Below, one piece after another: positions 8,790 through 20,813 of a stretch of DNA of 64,000 bases; positions within the stretch are counted from its first letter, which is position 1, and each line of letters begins with the position of its first letter. This DNA is from Planctomycetota bacterium. GTDB lineage: Bacteria > Planctomycetota > UBA1135 > UBA2386. The stretch spans positions 1 to 64,000 of the forward strand of contig JACRLW010000047.1 of NCBI GenBank assembly GCA_016235155.1, written 5' to 3'. A program made the translations under genes and the position numbers. The notes under the pieces were generated by a model, which was not told where the DNA came from, ran no database searches, and saw only the letters and a program-made list of their open reading frames with translations.

Positions 8790-11227
8790 AGATCGTGCGT
8801 GCGTGCGCTGGCGTGCTCGGTCTCGCGACTGCGGTTGCGGCGCAGGTTCCCACGACCTGGGAGTACGGCGCTTTCGAGCGGCGCTTCGCGGGCGACGTCG
8901 AGGAGTGGGTCGTGTCCGGCGGCGCGCGCTTCGTCCACCCGGTCCTCGGACTGGACGTGCGATGCGACCGGGCACTCATCGCCCTCGACAAGACGACGGT
9001 CGATGATCGCTTGCGCGCGCTCGAGACCCGCTCCGGCCTGCCGCGACGCGGTGCGCCCTTGCCGGCGACGCGGCGTGGGATCGACGAAGCGACGATCCGC
9101 GCGCGCATCACGAGCTTCCTCGCCGCGCTCCGCGCGCGGCCGCTCGCTGCGGGCGCCGCCCCCTTCGATCTCGAGCTGTTCCGCTCGGTGCACCTCGAAG
9201 GCGACGTCGCGGTCGTGATCGACGGACTCGAAGTCCTCCGCGCCGACAGTCTCACGCTCTCGCCCCTCGACGACCGCATGTTCGCGCGCAACGTGGTGCT
9301 GCGCCTGCGCCAGGCCGTCGCGTCGGGTGCGGTCGTGCAGTTCACCGTGCGCGCCCCGGCTCTGACGCGGCAGAACGGGATGTTCTCGGGCAAGGACGTG
9401 TCGCTCACGACGTCGACCGCCGGCGAGCCGCAGTTCGACGTGCTCAGTACCGACGTCGTGATCCGCGAGCTCGACGACGAGTTCGCGATCGACGTCCGCG
9501 GCAGCGAGTTGCGGATGCACGGCCGAAACGTGATGCCGCTGCCGGACCAACGCATCTACTCCGCGACGCAGGACCAGCTGCTGATCAAGAGCGCGAGCGC
9601 CGGGTGGTCGCAGCGACTCGGCATCGAGTCGCGCATCGAGTGGGGCAGCACCTTCAACGACCTCGGCGGCGCTTTGCACGAAGCGGCGACCGGCCGGCCG
9701 GCCGACGAGTTCCGCGGCAAGTGGCGGGTCGGCACCGGTTGGATCCAGGAGCGCGGTTTCCCGCTCGACGCCGAACTCGACTACCGCGGCGGCGATATGT
9801 GGCACGGACGGACCTATGCCTTCGGCCTGAGCGACTCCGGCACGCCGATCGGGCCGATCACGCAACAACTCGACGGCACGCCGATCGGCGCGGTCGGCCG
9901 CGCGCTGGTGCACAGCGAGAACCGCGTGAGCTTCTCGCCGCGCACCGAACTCGACCTGTCCGTGTTCGACGCCACCGATCCGTCGATCTGGCCCGAGTTC
10001 CAGCGCGGTCGCTACTACGGGGACGAGCGCCCCGAGACCAGCGCGGTGCTGCGCCACCGCGGCGACGGTTGGCTCGCGACCTTGAGCGGCCGCACCAATC
10101 TCACGGACTTCGCCTATGCCGACGGTCGCGAACTGGACGCCCGCTTCGGCGCGGAAGAGCCCTATGCGACGCTCGACTTCTTTTCGGTGCCCCTCGCCGA
10201 CATCACCGAGGACACGCCACTCCTGTTCACGTCGGCGACCGGCGTCGGACGCCTGCGCAGCGACTGGAGCGCGGGCGCCGGGCCGATCCTCGACGACGGC
10301 ACCTGGCGGTTCGACCAGGAGTTCGAACTCTCCGCGCCGCTGCGCTTCGACGCCTTCGGCTTGCGCCCCTTCGCCGGCGCGCGCTTCACGGAATACGACC
10401 GCACGCCGATCGGCGGCGGCCATGGCCGGGCGGCGTTGGTCGCCGGCGCGGAACTCGGCACGCGCTTGGCGCGGACCTTCGAACTCGGCGACGGCTTCGC
10501 GCGCCGACACGAACTCATTCCGACGCTGCGCTGGGAGGATCGCTTCGCGGTGCAGCGCGAGCCGGCCGACTTCTTCCAGTTCGATCCCGTCGATGCGATC
10601 GACGAGCGCAACCTGCTTCGCCTCGGCCTTCTCCAACGCCTGCTGTCGCGACAGGCGGGCGAGGCCGAGACCGCGTCGATCCGCGAGGAGGTCTGGCTCG
10701 ACCTCGCGCAGAACGTCCTGCCGAACTCGAAGCGCGACAACGACGGCGAGTCGCTCGGTCTCTTCGAGTTCGAACTGCTCGTGCGCTCGCTGAAGCTCGC
10801 CGACAGCGTCGGGCTCGGCTTCCTCGTCGAAGGCGAACAGGACTGGCGCACCGATCGGCTGCGCACCTTCAACGTCTACACCGAGCTGACCACCGGCAGC
10901 GTGACGTGGCTCCTCCAGTACCGCACCGACGAAGCGGAGGACGGCCTGTTCGGCTACGGCCTGTCGCTCCCGATCCGTCGCCGTTGGATGATCCAGGGCA
11001 CCGCCGGCTATGACATCGAGCGCAGTCGCAGCGCGTACTACGGAGCGAGCCTGGTCCGCAACGATCTCGACTGGCGTCTGATCTTCGGATTGACCTATGA
11101 CGTCGTCGGGGACAACACGATCTTCCGCATCGACTTCGAACCGCGGCTCGGCGGACTGCTCGACGAGCGGCGGCGTTGGGGCGTGAGCGGGTACGAACCT
11201 GACCGCAACCGCATGCTCGCGTATTGA
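8786..11227 (+). CDS. lptD: LptD-like outer-membrane LPS assembly protein
   Basis: 813 aa. Signal peptide MKIVRACAGVLGLATAVAAQ, then a periplasmic OstA/LptA-like N-terminal domain (residues about 25-260, with a VVSGGARFVHPVLGLDVRCDRALI segment), then a long C-terminal part rich in alternating aromatic/hydrophobic residues and Asp/Gly turns, ending in an outer-membrane-style strand region. LptD inserts LPS in the outer leaflet of the outer membrane together with LptE. No lptE is adjacent, and I do not see the conserved disulphide cysteines of E. coli LptD. Last gene of the kdsD-lptC/A-lptD operon; it starts with an ATGA overlap and ends 9 bases from the convergent ettA gene. Confidence 0.8.
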   Translation: MKIVRACAGVLGLATAVAAQVPTTWEYGAFERRFAGDVEEWVVSGGARFVHPVLGLDVRCDRALIALDKTTVDDRLRALETRSGLPRRGAPLPATRRGIDEATIRARITSFLAALRARPLAAGAAPFDLELFRSVHLEGDVAVVIDGLEVLRADSLTLSPLDDRMFARNVVLRLRQAVASGAVVQFTVRAPALTRQNGMFSGKDVSLTTSTAGEPQFDVLSTDVVIRELDDEFAIDVRGSELRMHGRNVMPLPDQRIYSATQDQLLIKSASAGWSQRLGIESRIEWGSTFNDLGGALHEAATGRPADEFRGKWRVGTGWIQERGFPLDAELDYRGGDMWHGRTYAFGLSDSGTPIGPITQQLDGTPIGAVGRALVHSENRVSFSPRTELDLSVFDATDPSIWPEFQRGRYYGDERPETSAVLRHRGDGWLATLSGRTNLTDFAYADGRELDARFGAEEPYATLDFFSVPLADITEDTPLLFTSATGVGRLRSDWSAGAGPILDDGTWRFDQEFELSAPLRFDAFGLRPFAGARFTEYDRTPIGGGHGRAALVAGAELGTRLARTFELGDGFARRHELIPTLRWEDRFAVQREPADFFQFDPVDAIDERNLLRLGLLQRLLSRQAGEAETASIREEVWLDLAQNVLPNSKRDNDGESLGLFEFELLVRSLKLADSVGLGFLVEGEQDWRTDRLRTFNVYTELTTGSVTWLLQYRTDEAEDGLFGYGLSLPIRRRWMIQGTAGYDIERSRSAYYGASLVRNDLDWRLIFGLTYDVVGDNTIFRIDFEPRLGGLLDERRRWGVSGYEPDRNRMLAY

Positions 11228-11236
11228 CCGTCCCGC

Positions 11237-12826
11237 TCAGACGCTGTCGATGAACTTGCCCGGCTCGTAGTGCCCGAGGTCGAGGATCTTCGTGCACACG
11301 CGATCGAGGAAGTAGCGGTCGTGCGACACGATGACCATGCAGCCTGGGAAAGCCTGGAGCGCCTCTTCGAGCACGCGCAGCGTGTCGAGGTCGAGGTCAT
11401 TGGTCGGTTCGTCGAGGAGGATGAGGTTGCCGCCGCGACGGAGCAGCTTCGCGAGCTGCACGCGGTTGCGTTGCCCGCCCGACAGGCTGCCGACCTTCTG
11501 CTGCTGGTCGGGGCCGGTGAAGTTGAACTTCGCGACGTAGCTGCGGCTGTTCACCTCGAACTTGCCGAGCTTCAGGATGTCCTGGCCCTCGCTGATCTCC
11601 TGCCAGACGGTCTTGTCGGGGTCGAGCGATTCGCGCTCCTGGTCGACGTAGCACATCTCGACGGATTCGCCGACGACGACGCGCCCATGGTCCGGCTTCA
11701 GCTTGCCGGTGATCAGCTTGAGCATCGTCGTCTTGCCCGTGCCGTTCGGGCCGACGATGCCGAGGATGTCGCCGGGCTGCATCTCGAAGGAGATGTTGTC
11801 GAGGACCTTGTGCTCGCCGTCGTAGCTGAAGTCGACGCGTTCGAAACGCACGACCACGTTGCCGAGCTTGCGCCCCGACGGGATGTGCAGCTCGACGCTG
11901 CCGTCCTTCTCCTGCACCTCCTCCTCGAGCATCCGCTCGTAGTTGCGCACGCGGGCCTTGTTCTTGGTCGTGCGCGCCTTCGGGTTCATGCGGATCCACT
12001 CGAGTTCGCGCTCGAGCACCTTCGCGCGTGATCGCTCCTCCTTCTCGGCGACGGCCATGCGCTTGGCGCGCGCTTCGAGGTACTGCGAGTAGTTGCCCTT
12101 GTAGGGGATGGCGCGGCCGTGCCAGATCTCGAGCATCCAGCCGACGACGTTGTCGAGGAAGAAGCGGTCGTGGGTGACGACGACGACCGTGCCCTTGTAG
12201 TTGGCCAGCGTCTCCTCGAGCCAACGCACGGAGTCGACGTCGAGGTGGTTGGTCGGTTCGTCGAGCAGCAGGATGTCGGGGTGTTCGAGAAGCACCTTGC
12301 AGAGCGCGACGCGGCGCTTCTCGCCGCCCGAGCACTCGCGCGCGAGTTTCTCGCCCGGCGGCAGGTGCAGCTTGGTCATCGCCGTCTCGACGTGGCGGTC
12401 GAGCTCCCAGGCGTCGCGCGCTTCGATCTCGTGCTGCAGGCGATCGAGGTCGGCCATCACCTTGTCCATCGCCTCGGGCGTCAGTTCTTCGCCGAGCTTG
12501 TGGGACAGGTCCTCGTGCTGCTTCACGAGCGCGCGGATCGGCGCGACGGCGATCTCGACGTTCTCGCGCACCGTGTTGTTCTCGAGCAGGCGCGGTTCCT
12601 GCGCCACGTAGCCGACGGTGATGCCCTCGGCTGCGCGAGCGACGCCTTCGTACTCCTTCTCCTGCCCGGCCATGATGCGAAGCAGGGTCGACTTGCCCGC
12701 ACCGTTCGCGCCGATGACGCCGATCTTCGCGTTCTCGAGGAAGACGAGGCTGACGTCGTTGAGGACCGGCTTCTTGTGATAGCTCTTGGTGAGGCGCTCG
12801 AGGGCGAAGACGTTGCGCTCGGCCAT
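11237..12826 (-). CDS. ettA: energy-dependent translational throttle protein EttA (ABC-F ATPase)
   Basis: 529 aa from the ATG at 12826. Two ABC ATPase domains: Walker A GANGAGKST and signature CSGGEKRRVALC with LLLDEPTNHLD in the first; GPNGTGKTT, LSGGQRNRVQLA and LLDEPTNDLD in the second. Between them is the ABC-F linker (P-site tRNA-interaction motif region) with a long charged coiled coil (RMAVAEKEERSRAKVLERELEWIRMNPKARTTKNKARV). The ERELEWIR and KARTTK motifs are characteristic of EttA. EttA binds the ribosomal E site and gates the first elongation step according to the ADP/ATP ratio. The frame remains open upstream, but the EttA-like N-terminus begins at this Met. Confidence 0.95.
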   Translation of the reverse strand: MAERNVFALERLTKSYHKKPVLNDVSLVFLENAKIGVIGANGAGKSTLLRIMAGQEKEYEGVARAAEGITVGYVAQEPRLLENNTVRENVEIAVAPIRALVKQHEDLSHKLGEELTPEAMDKVMADLDRLQHEIEARDAWELDRHVETAMTKLHLPPGEKLARECSGGEKRRVALCKVLLEHPDILLLDEPTNHLDVDSVRWLEETLANYKGTVVVVTHDRFFLDNVVGWMLEIWHGRAIPYKGNYSQYLEARAKRMAVAEKEERSRAKVLERELEWIRMNPKARTTKNKARVRNYERMLEEEVQEKDGSVELHIPSGRKLGNVVVRFERVDFSYDGEHKVLDNISFEMQPGDILGIVGPNGTGKTTMLKLITGKLKPDHGRVVVGESVEMCYVDQERESLDPDKTVWQEISEGQDILKLGKFEVNSRSYVAKFNFTGPDQQQKVGSLSGGQRNRVQLAKLLRRGGNLILLDEPTNDLDLDTLRVLEEALQAFPGCMVIVSHDRYFLDRVCTKILDLGHYEPGKFIDSV

Positions 12827-12985
12827 GTGGATCGCGTCGAGGAAGCGCGACGATGGCGCGGGAACCGTACCGGCGCCGTTGTCGGGCGGAGCAGGGTAGC
12901 GTCCGATCGCGCCGGTTGACACCCGGGTCGGCACGCGGAGGATGGCCGGCCCGTGATCCCCGTCCATCCGCCGACCGCCTTCCTC

Positions 12986-13336
12986 ATGCCGAGCACGGGT
13001 GAGTGGCTGCTGATCCTCTTGGTCGGCGTGTTGGTCTACGGCCGGAACCTCCCTGACGTCGGGCGCCGCCTCGGTCACACCCTCGCGCATCTGCGGCGGG
13101 GCTTCGAGGACTTCAAGCGCGACATGGACCGCGATCCCTCGCTGCGCGACGCGCGCTCGGGCCTCGGCGAGATCAAGCGCACGCTCGACTCGACCAAGCG
13201 GCTCGTCGATCCGCGCCGCATGATCGACGATTTCACCCGGGTTCCGCCGCGGGACGACTTCGTGCCGCCTCCGCCTGCCGCAATCGACGAGCAGCCGCGC
13301 GAAGAAGCCCGGCGGAACGAGCCGCCGCAGGTCTAG
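12986..13336 (+). CDS. tatA: TatA/E-like twin-arginine translocase component
   Basis: About 116 aa from ATG 12986 (an upstream GTG at 12953 would add 11 residues). Starts with a short lead, a single transmembrane helix (WLLILLVGVLVYG), the conserved hinge motif (GRNLPDVGRRLG, matching the FG-xx-LPxxGxxLG pattern of TatA/B) and an amphipathic helix, then a charged tail rich in Asp, Arg and Pro. TatA-family proteins form the pore for folded proteins carrying a twin-arginine signal. The long acidic/basic tail (DFKRDMDRD...) could also fit TatB. No tatC nearby. Confidence 0.75.
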   Translation: MPSTGEWLLILLVGVLVYGRNLPDVGRRLGHTLAHLRRGFEDFKRDMDRDPSLRDARSGLGEIKRTLDSTKRLVDPRRMIDDFTRVPPRDDFVPPPPAAIDEQPREEARRNEPPQV

Positions 13337-13361
13337 CCGGACCAGCGGGACGAGCGGCGGC

Positions 13362-13893
13362 TCAGCCGCCGTCGCGCAGCGACTTGCGCACCTTCTGGTC
13401 CGCCGAGTCGAAGAGGTTCATCCAGTCGCCGGTGCCCTCTTTGTCCGGGCTCTCGGCACGCTCCGTGCGCTGCTTGCGCGCGCTCTCGCGCTTCTTGTCC
13501 TGCTCTTCCCGCCATGGGGCGAAGTCCGGGAAGCGCTCGGCGAGGACCTTGCGGTTCTCGCTGATCAACCCGATGTAGGGGTAGATCTCGCAGTTCCCCT
13601 CCTTGGCGATCCGCAGCAGCACCTCGAACGGCGTGAGGATGGGGATCACGACCGTGGCGATGCGATCGAAGCGGTCGAGCGGGACGATGAGATGGCGGAA
13701 CAGCAGTTCCTTCGGCAGCCCCTCGGCCGCCTGCTTGGGCGCCTCGTACATGCTCGCCATCAGAAAGGGCATCTGGAACTGCTCGACGACGACCTTGGCG
13801 AGATCCCACTCGTTGATCTGACCGGTCGAGACCGCCCTTCTGCGTCAACACCTCGGCGAGCCGGATCGGGGTGAGTTTCTCGAGGCCCTTCAC
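13362..13893 (-). pseudogene. GspE N-terminal (MshEN)-like protein, frameshifted
   Basis: The coding region starts at a GTG at 13893 (VKGLEKLTPIRLAEVLTQKG), then changes frame by one base near 13838-13846 and continues as GQINEWDLAKVVVEQFQMPF. The joined product is about 176 aa and resembles the MshEN / type II secretion GspE N-terminal domain: a helix with LxEVLxxKG, a glutamine-containing second helix, then LPKELLFRHLIVPLDR and a conserved LLRIAKEG region. Such domains can bind c-di-GMP or act as adaptors. The frameshift is visible directly; whether it is real or a sequencing error cannot be told here. Removing one base in the run restores a full frame. Neighbours: convergent with the tatA-like gene. 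Confidence 0.6.
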
Positions 13894-13952
13894 CTGCGCG
13901 GTATCGACCCGGCCGCGTCGCGGGCTTGAGAGCCGCAGGCCAGGCCGGGGGA

Positions 13953-15479
13953 TCAGGAGTACTGCACGAGGGTCAGGAGCGCGTGCACCCCCAGCACGGC
14001 CGTCATCCCGAACACGATGCTGCCGTTGACGGCGTGTCCAACGTCGAGACCGGAGCGCTTCGGGCCGGTCGCGAGATGGTACGTCACGATCGCGACCAGA
14101 ATCGCCGACGCCATCGCCTTGAGCGCCACGAAGCGCAGGTCGGCGCGGTCGAGTTCGAACACGAACGCGCGGGCCCAGCCGTTCGGCGAGATTCCGGTCA
14201 CGACCTGCGACGCGAACAGTGAAGCGAGCGCGGCGAAGGCGATGCCGCAGGCCGTCACCACCGGGAGCGCGACGCCGATCGCCCACACCAGAGGGATCAG
14301 CAGGTAGTCCGCCGGTCGCACGCCCATCATCTTCAAGGCGTCGATCTGTCCAGTGCGTTTCATGGTGCCGAGCCGCGCCGCGGCGCCGGCCGCGATGCGC
14401 GCGGTGAAGAAAAAGCCGGCGAGCAGCGGAATCAACACGGCGACCAGCACCTTGCCCGCGCCGGTGATGAGGGCGCCGGTGAAGGCTCCTTCGAGCGGGT
14501 TGTTGCGGAGCGCGAAGAACGTCGCGAGCCCGCCGACGGTCGCGCAACCGATCACGACGAACGCGACGGCCTCGAGCGCGAAGCGCCACAGGGTCCGCGA
14601 CGCGAGTTCGGGCCAGCGCGGGACGATGCGCCACACGGCGAGGAACGTGGTCGTCGCGAGGTCCGCCGCCTCGAGCACCAGCCGCTGCACCCTCCGCAGG
14701 TCGAGACCTTCGGGCGTGGCGCGCTCGACGAGCACCGGCCTGCGCTCGCGGATCAACGGGTCGTCCGGCGCGACTCTCGCGATCGAGCGGTTCGACGGTT
14801 CGATGTGCAGGTAGCCGTCGTGCAAGCCGTCGAAGGCGCGCAGGTCGTGCGTGATGACGATCGTCGTCCGCCGGCCGGCGGTCGCGCGATGCGTCTCGAC
14901 CAGCAGGCGCGCGATGCCGCGCGCCGACTCCGCGTCGAGCCCGGCGGTCGGCTCGTCGAAGAACAGGAGCTCGGGTTCGCCGCCGAGCGCCCGCGCGACC
15001 GCGACCCGCTTGCGCATCCCTCCGGAGAGTTCGGCGGTGCTCGCCGGCGGGTTGTCGAGGCCGACCTGCGCGAGCAGACCGAGTGCCAGCGCAGGCGAAC
15101 GCCCCGCGACCTGCAAGCCGAGCTCCACGTTGCCGCGCGGCGACAGCTCGTCGAGCAGGCCTTCGTCCTGCAACACGGCTTGCACCGGTCCGTGAAGGCG
15201 ATGCGGATAGCGCGCGGTGATCGTCTCGCCGAGAACGCGCACGGTGCCGCGCACGCGCGGCGCCGGTTCGCGGCCCTCCCACAATCCGCACAACAGCCGC
15301 AACAAGGTCGACTTGCCCGAACCGCTCTCGCCGACGAGCAACAGGAACGCGCCGCGCGCGACGGCGAGGTCGACGCTCTCGAACACGGTGCGTTCGCCGG
15401 ACCGGCCGCGGTAGGTCAGCCCGAAGCCGCGCAACTCGAGAGCCGACGACGGCGTCGCGGCGCCCGCGCCGTCGCTCAC
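13953..15479 (-). CDS. MlaF-MlaE fusion: lipid ABC transporter ATPase plus permease
   Basis: 508 aa from a GTG that overlaps the preceding MCE gene by four bases (GTGA). Residues 1-240 are an ABC ATPase: Walker A GESGSGKST, signature LSGGMRKRVAVA, Walker B ELLFFDEPTAGLD and a switch His (VITHD). Residues about 255-508 are an MlaE/YrbE permease with its hydrophobic helices, MKRTGQIDALKMMGV near the middle (the conserved EQIDALRVMG-type motif) and GISPNGWARAF. In Mla systems these are two proteins that pair with an MCE protein to move phospholipids between membranes. Here they are joined into one chain, which is unusual. Likely role: retrograde or anterograde phospholipid transport. Confidence 0.88.
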   Translation of the reverse strand: MSDGAGAATPSSALELRGFGLTYRGRSGERTVFESVDLAVARGAFLLLVGESGSGKSTLLRLLCGLWEGREPAPRVRGTVRVLGETITARYPHRLHGPVQAVLQDEGLLDELSPRGNVELGLQVAGRSPALALGLLAQVGLDNPPASTAELSGGMRKRVAVARALGGEPELLFFDEPTAGLDAESARGIARLLVETHRATAGRRTTIVITHDLRAFDGLHDGYLHIEPSNRSIARVAPDDPLIRERRPVLVERATPEGLDLRRVQRLVLEAADLATTTFLAVWRIVPRWPELASRTLWRFALEAVAFVVIGCATVGGLATFFALRNNPLEGAFTGALITGAGKVLVAVLIPLLAGFFFTARIAAGAAARLGTMKRTGQIDALKMMGVRPADYLLIPLVWAIGVALPVVTACGIAFAALASLFASQVVTGISPNGWARAFVFELDRADLRFVALKAMASAILVAIVTYHLATGPKRSGLDVGHAVNGSIVFGMTAVLGVHALLTLVQYS

Positions 15480-16939
15480 GGCTTCGGCCTCAGCTCCGCG
15501 GGCAGGGCACTCAGAGCGATCCGGGCCGGGCGCGTCTCGTCGTCGGCGTCGCGGCCGATCAGTCCGAGCGCGCGGCCGTCGCGCACGAGCACGCCGCCAC
15601 GCGCGGACTCGAGGGACGGGAGCGCGGCGCCGAGGACGTTGGTGTGCTCGGTCGCCGCGGTCGCGAAATCGACAGCGAGCGACGGGTCGGCATCGAACTC
15701 GAAATCGGCGGGCGGCGTCATCGCGAGATCCGGAGGCGCGTCCTCCACCACGAGCAGCGCGAGATCCCCGCCCGCCGGGTCGATCCACGTCCGACCGGCG
15801 CGGAACACGCCGACGCCGGCGACGACGACGCGGATCGCCTCGCTCTTGATCTCGGGCCCACCGAAGGTGTCGCCGAGGAACGACGACCCGTCGCAGAGGC
15901 TGCGCACCGTGAGCACGACGGTGCGACCTTGCGGATCGGCGAAGAGCAGGCCCGACCCGCGACGCTGTTCTTCGTCGTCGGGGCTCAGCCAATCGTCTTC
16001 CGCGCACTCATAGACGATCTCGACGATGCGCAGTCCGCGGCCGCCGATGCCCGGCGCCGCCGAAGCCACTTGCTCGCGGGCCGCGTCGGGCACTTCGTCG
16101 TTCGACGTGTTCGGTCGTTCGTTGCTGGCGACCACGCGGTATCCGTCCGGCACCGGCACGCCGCGGCCGGGTTCGGTGTGATAGCCGATGAACGGGGTGA
16201 GCAATGCGCCGACGTCGTCGACCGAGATGCCGCGCAGCAGCGCTCCCGACACGCGCGGCCGCGCGATCCAGAAGTCCGACTTGTCGGTCACGGTGTGGCG
16301 ATAGCGGTCGCGGATCCGCAGCAGCAACTCGACGTGCGTCCCACCTGCCGCGAGTTCCACGGCGCGGATCTCGCCGACGGTCATCCCCCGGAACTGCACC
16401 GCGGCTCCCGTCTCGATGCCGTTGTTGTTCGACGCCAGCAACGTCATCAACAGGTCGCCGCGTTGCACGGGATCGAGTTCGGTCGTCGCCCGGTCGAGCG
16501 GCGGACGCTCGAGACCGGGGAGCAGACTGCCCGCCGGCAGCGGCGGTGAGTCGGGGTCGGTCGTGAGGTACGCGACGTAGGCGTCGCGCACGAGGGTGTC
16601 GAGCCCGGTCGCGCCGCCGGTCAACCCGCCGAAGCGCGGCACCACGACCCAGAAGCGGCTCGATTGACGCGCGAGACGCGAGCCATCCGGCTCGAGCAGG
16701 ATCGCAACGACTCCCTTCTCGCCGTCGAGGCCGATGGCGACCTCGCTCACGCTGCCGACGCGCACGCCGCGATACCGAACATCCGCCCCGGACTTGAGTC
16801 CCCGGACGTCGCGGAACTCGAGGCGGACCTCGAAGAGTCCGCTCTGGTCGTCGTCGGAGATCAGCCGGAAGAACCAGATTCCGAGTCCGACCGCCGCGAG
16901 GAGCGTGAGGACGCCAATGAGCTGTCGGATGCGATCCAT
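15476..16939 (-). CDS. MCE (MlaD/PqiB-like) protein with C-terminal protease-like domain
   Basis: 487 aa from ATG 16939. One transmembrane anchor (residues about 7-27), then two MCE domains (residues about 35-90 with VRGLKSGADVRYRGVRVGSV, and about 150-210 with GIETGAAVQFRGMTVGEI). The two-domain layout is closer to PqiB than to single-domain MlaD. After a linker, residues about 285-470 resemble a degenerate trypsin-like fold (GSGLLFADPQGRTVVLTV, then GGDLALLVVED, then SARGGVLV), with the His and Ser positions not conserved. The partner is the MlaF-MlaE fusion directly downstream (GTGA overlap). It probably forms the periplasmic lipid channel. Confidence 0.82.
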   Translation of the reverse strand: MDRIRQLIGVLTLLAAVGLGIWFFRLISDDDQSGLFEVRLEFRDVRGLKSGADVRYRGVRVGSVSEVAIGLDGEKGVVAILLEPDGSRLARQSSRFWVVVPRFGGLTGGATGLDTLVRDAYVAYLTTDPDSPPLPAGSLLPGLERPPLDRATTELDPVQRGDLLMTLLASNNNGIETGAAVQFRGMTVGEIRAVELAAGGTHVELLLRIRDRYRHTVTDKSDFWIARPRVSGALLRGISVDDVGALLTPFIGYHTEPGRGVPVPDGYRVVASNERPNTSNDEVPDAAREQVASAAPGIGGRGLRIVEIVYECAEDDWLSPDDEEQRRGSGLLFADPQGRTVVLTVRSLCDGSSFLGDTFGGPEIKSEAIRVVVAGVGVFRAGRTWIDPAGGDLALLVVEDAPPDLAMTPPADFEFDADPSLAVDFATAATEHTNVLGAALPSLESARGGVLVRDGRALGLIGRDADDETRPARIALSALPAELRPKP

Positions 16940-16970
16940 GGCCGTCCTCGTCGGGTCGCGGCGACGCGCT

Positions 16971-19715
<2,745 letters not shown>

Positions 19716-19719
<4 letters not shown>

Positions 19720-20813
19720 GTTCCGCTGATCGGCATCAGGACGTAGCAGTACGACTCCCCCAGCGTGAACTTCGCGGGGATCGAGCCGTCGGTCATGTCC
19801 ATCCGCACGACGTCGAGTTCGCAGACCTTCAGGGCGTCGATCAGGAAGTCCGGGTTGAACGCGATCGAGCCGCCCTTGCCTTTCATGTCGACGGTCATCG
19901 TCTGGCGAGCCTTGCCGACGTTCGAACTCTCGGCGGTCATCTCGAGTTCGTTGCCGCTGAACTTGAAGCGCACCATGCGTACGTCGTCGGAGGCAAGGAT
20001 CGCCACGCGGCGGAGGTTGCGTTCGAGTTCGACGCGATCGATCTCGATCGTCGACTCGGCGGCCTTGGGGATCACCTGCTCGTACTCGGGGAAGCGGTTT
20101 TCGAGGAGCTGGCTGATCAGTTGGATCGAGCCCACGGTGAATCGCATCTGGTTCTTGCCGAAGCCGATGCGCAGCGTCTCGTCGTTGTCGCCGGGAACCG
20201 CCTTCGCGAGCGTCTGCAGGGCGCGCAGGGGTACCACTGCGCGTGCCCGCTGCGCATTGCTGGGCAGGTTGGCGTAGGCGAGCGCGAGTCGGCGGCCGTC
20301 GGTGCCGACCATCCGGAGGCAACCGTCGACGAAGTCGAGGAGCAGCCCATTGATCGCGTAGCGGGTCTCTTCGCGCGCCACGGCGAAGGACGTCATCCGC
20401 TGCATTGCCTGGAAGACCTTCGCGGCGACCTCGACCTCGACCTCGGGCGTGAAGCTCGGCTCGGTCGGGAACTCGCTGGCATCGGGACTCAGGAGGTCGA
20501 ACGCTCCGCCTCCGCACTCGATCCGGCATCGCCCGTCCTTGGCCTGGATGGCGACGGTCTTGTCCCCGAGTTCGCGGAGCAGCGCGGCGGCTTCTTTCGC
20601 GGGCAGGAGGATCACCCCCGGCTCGCTGACCTTCACGGACGAGAGTGCTGAGCGCGCACTCATCTCGTTGTCCGTCGCGAAGAAGGTGACGCCGTCGTCG
20701 GCAGCCCGCATCAGCACGTTCTGGAGGATGGGCTTGGTCGACTTGAGCGGCGGGATCCCGCTCACGACGGCGAACGCGTCCTGCAGCTCTTGGCGATCGC
20801 AGAGGGTCTTCAT
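19716..20813 (-). CDS. dnaN: DNA polymerase III beta clamp
   Basis: 365 aa from ATG 20813 (MKTLCDRQELQDAF). The sliding clamp holds the replicative polymerase on DNA. Three repeated beta-clamp domains are visible, with family marks such as YAINGLLLDFVDGCLRMVGTDGRRLAL in the second domain, ENRFPEYEQVIP, and the C-terminal YVLMPI ending that is nearly universal. The frame is open another 16 codons upstream, but this Met matches the family start. First gene of dnaN-dciA-gyrB; dnaA and recF, often next to dnaN, are not in the window. Confidence 0.96.

Noticed and set aside
13355-13371. GGCGGCT/AGCCGCC palindrome between convergent genes as terminator
   Set aside because: Loop is a single base and no T-run follows; part of it is coding for the minus-strand gene.
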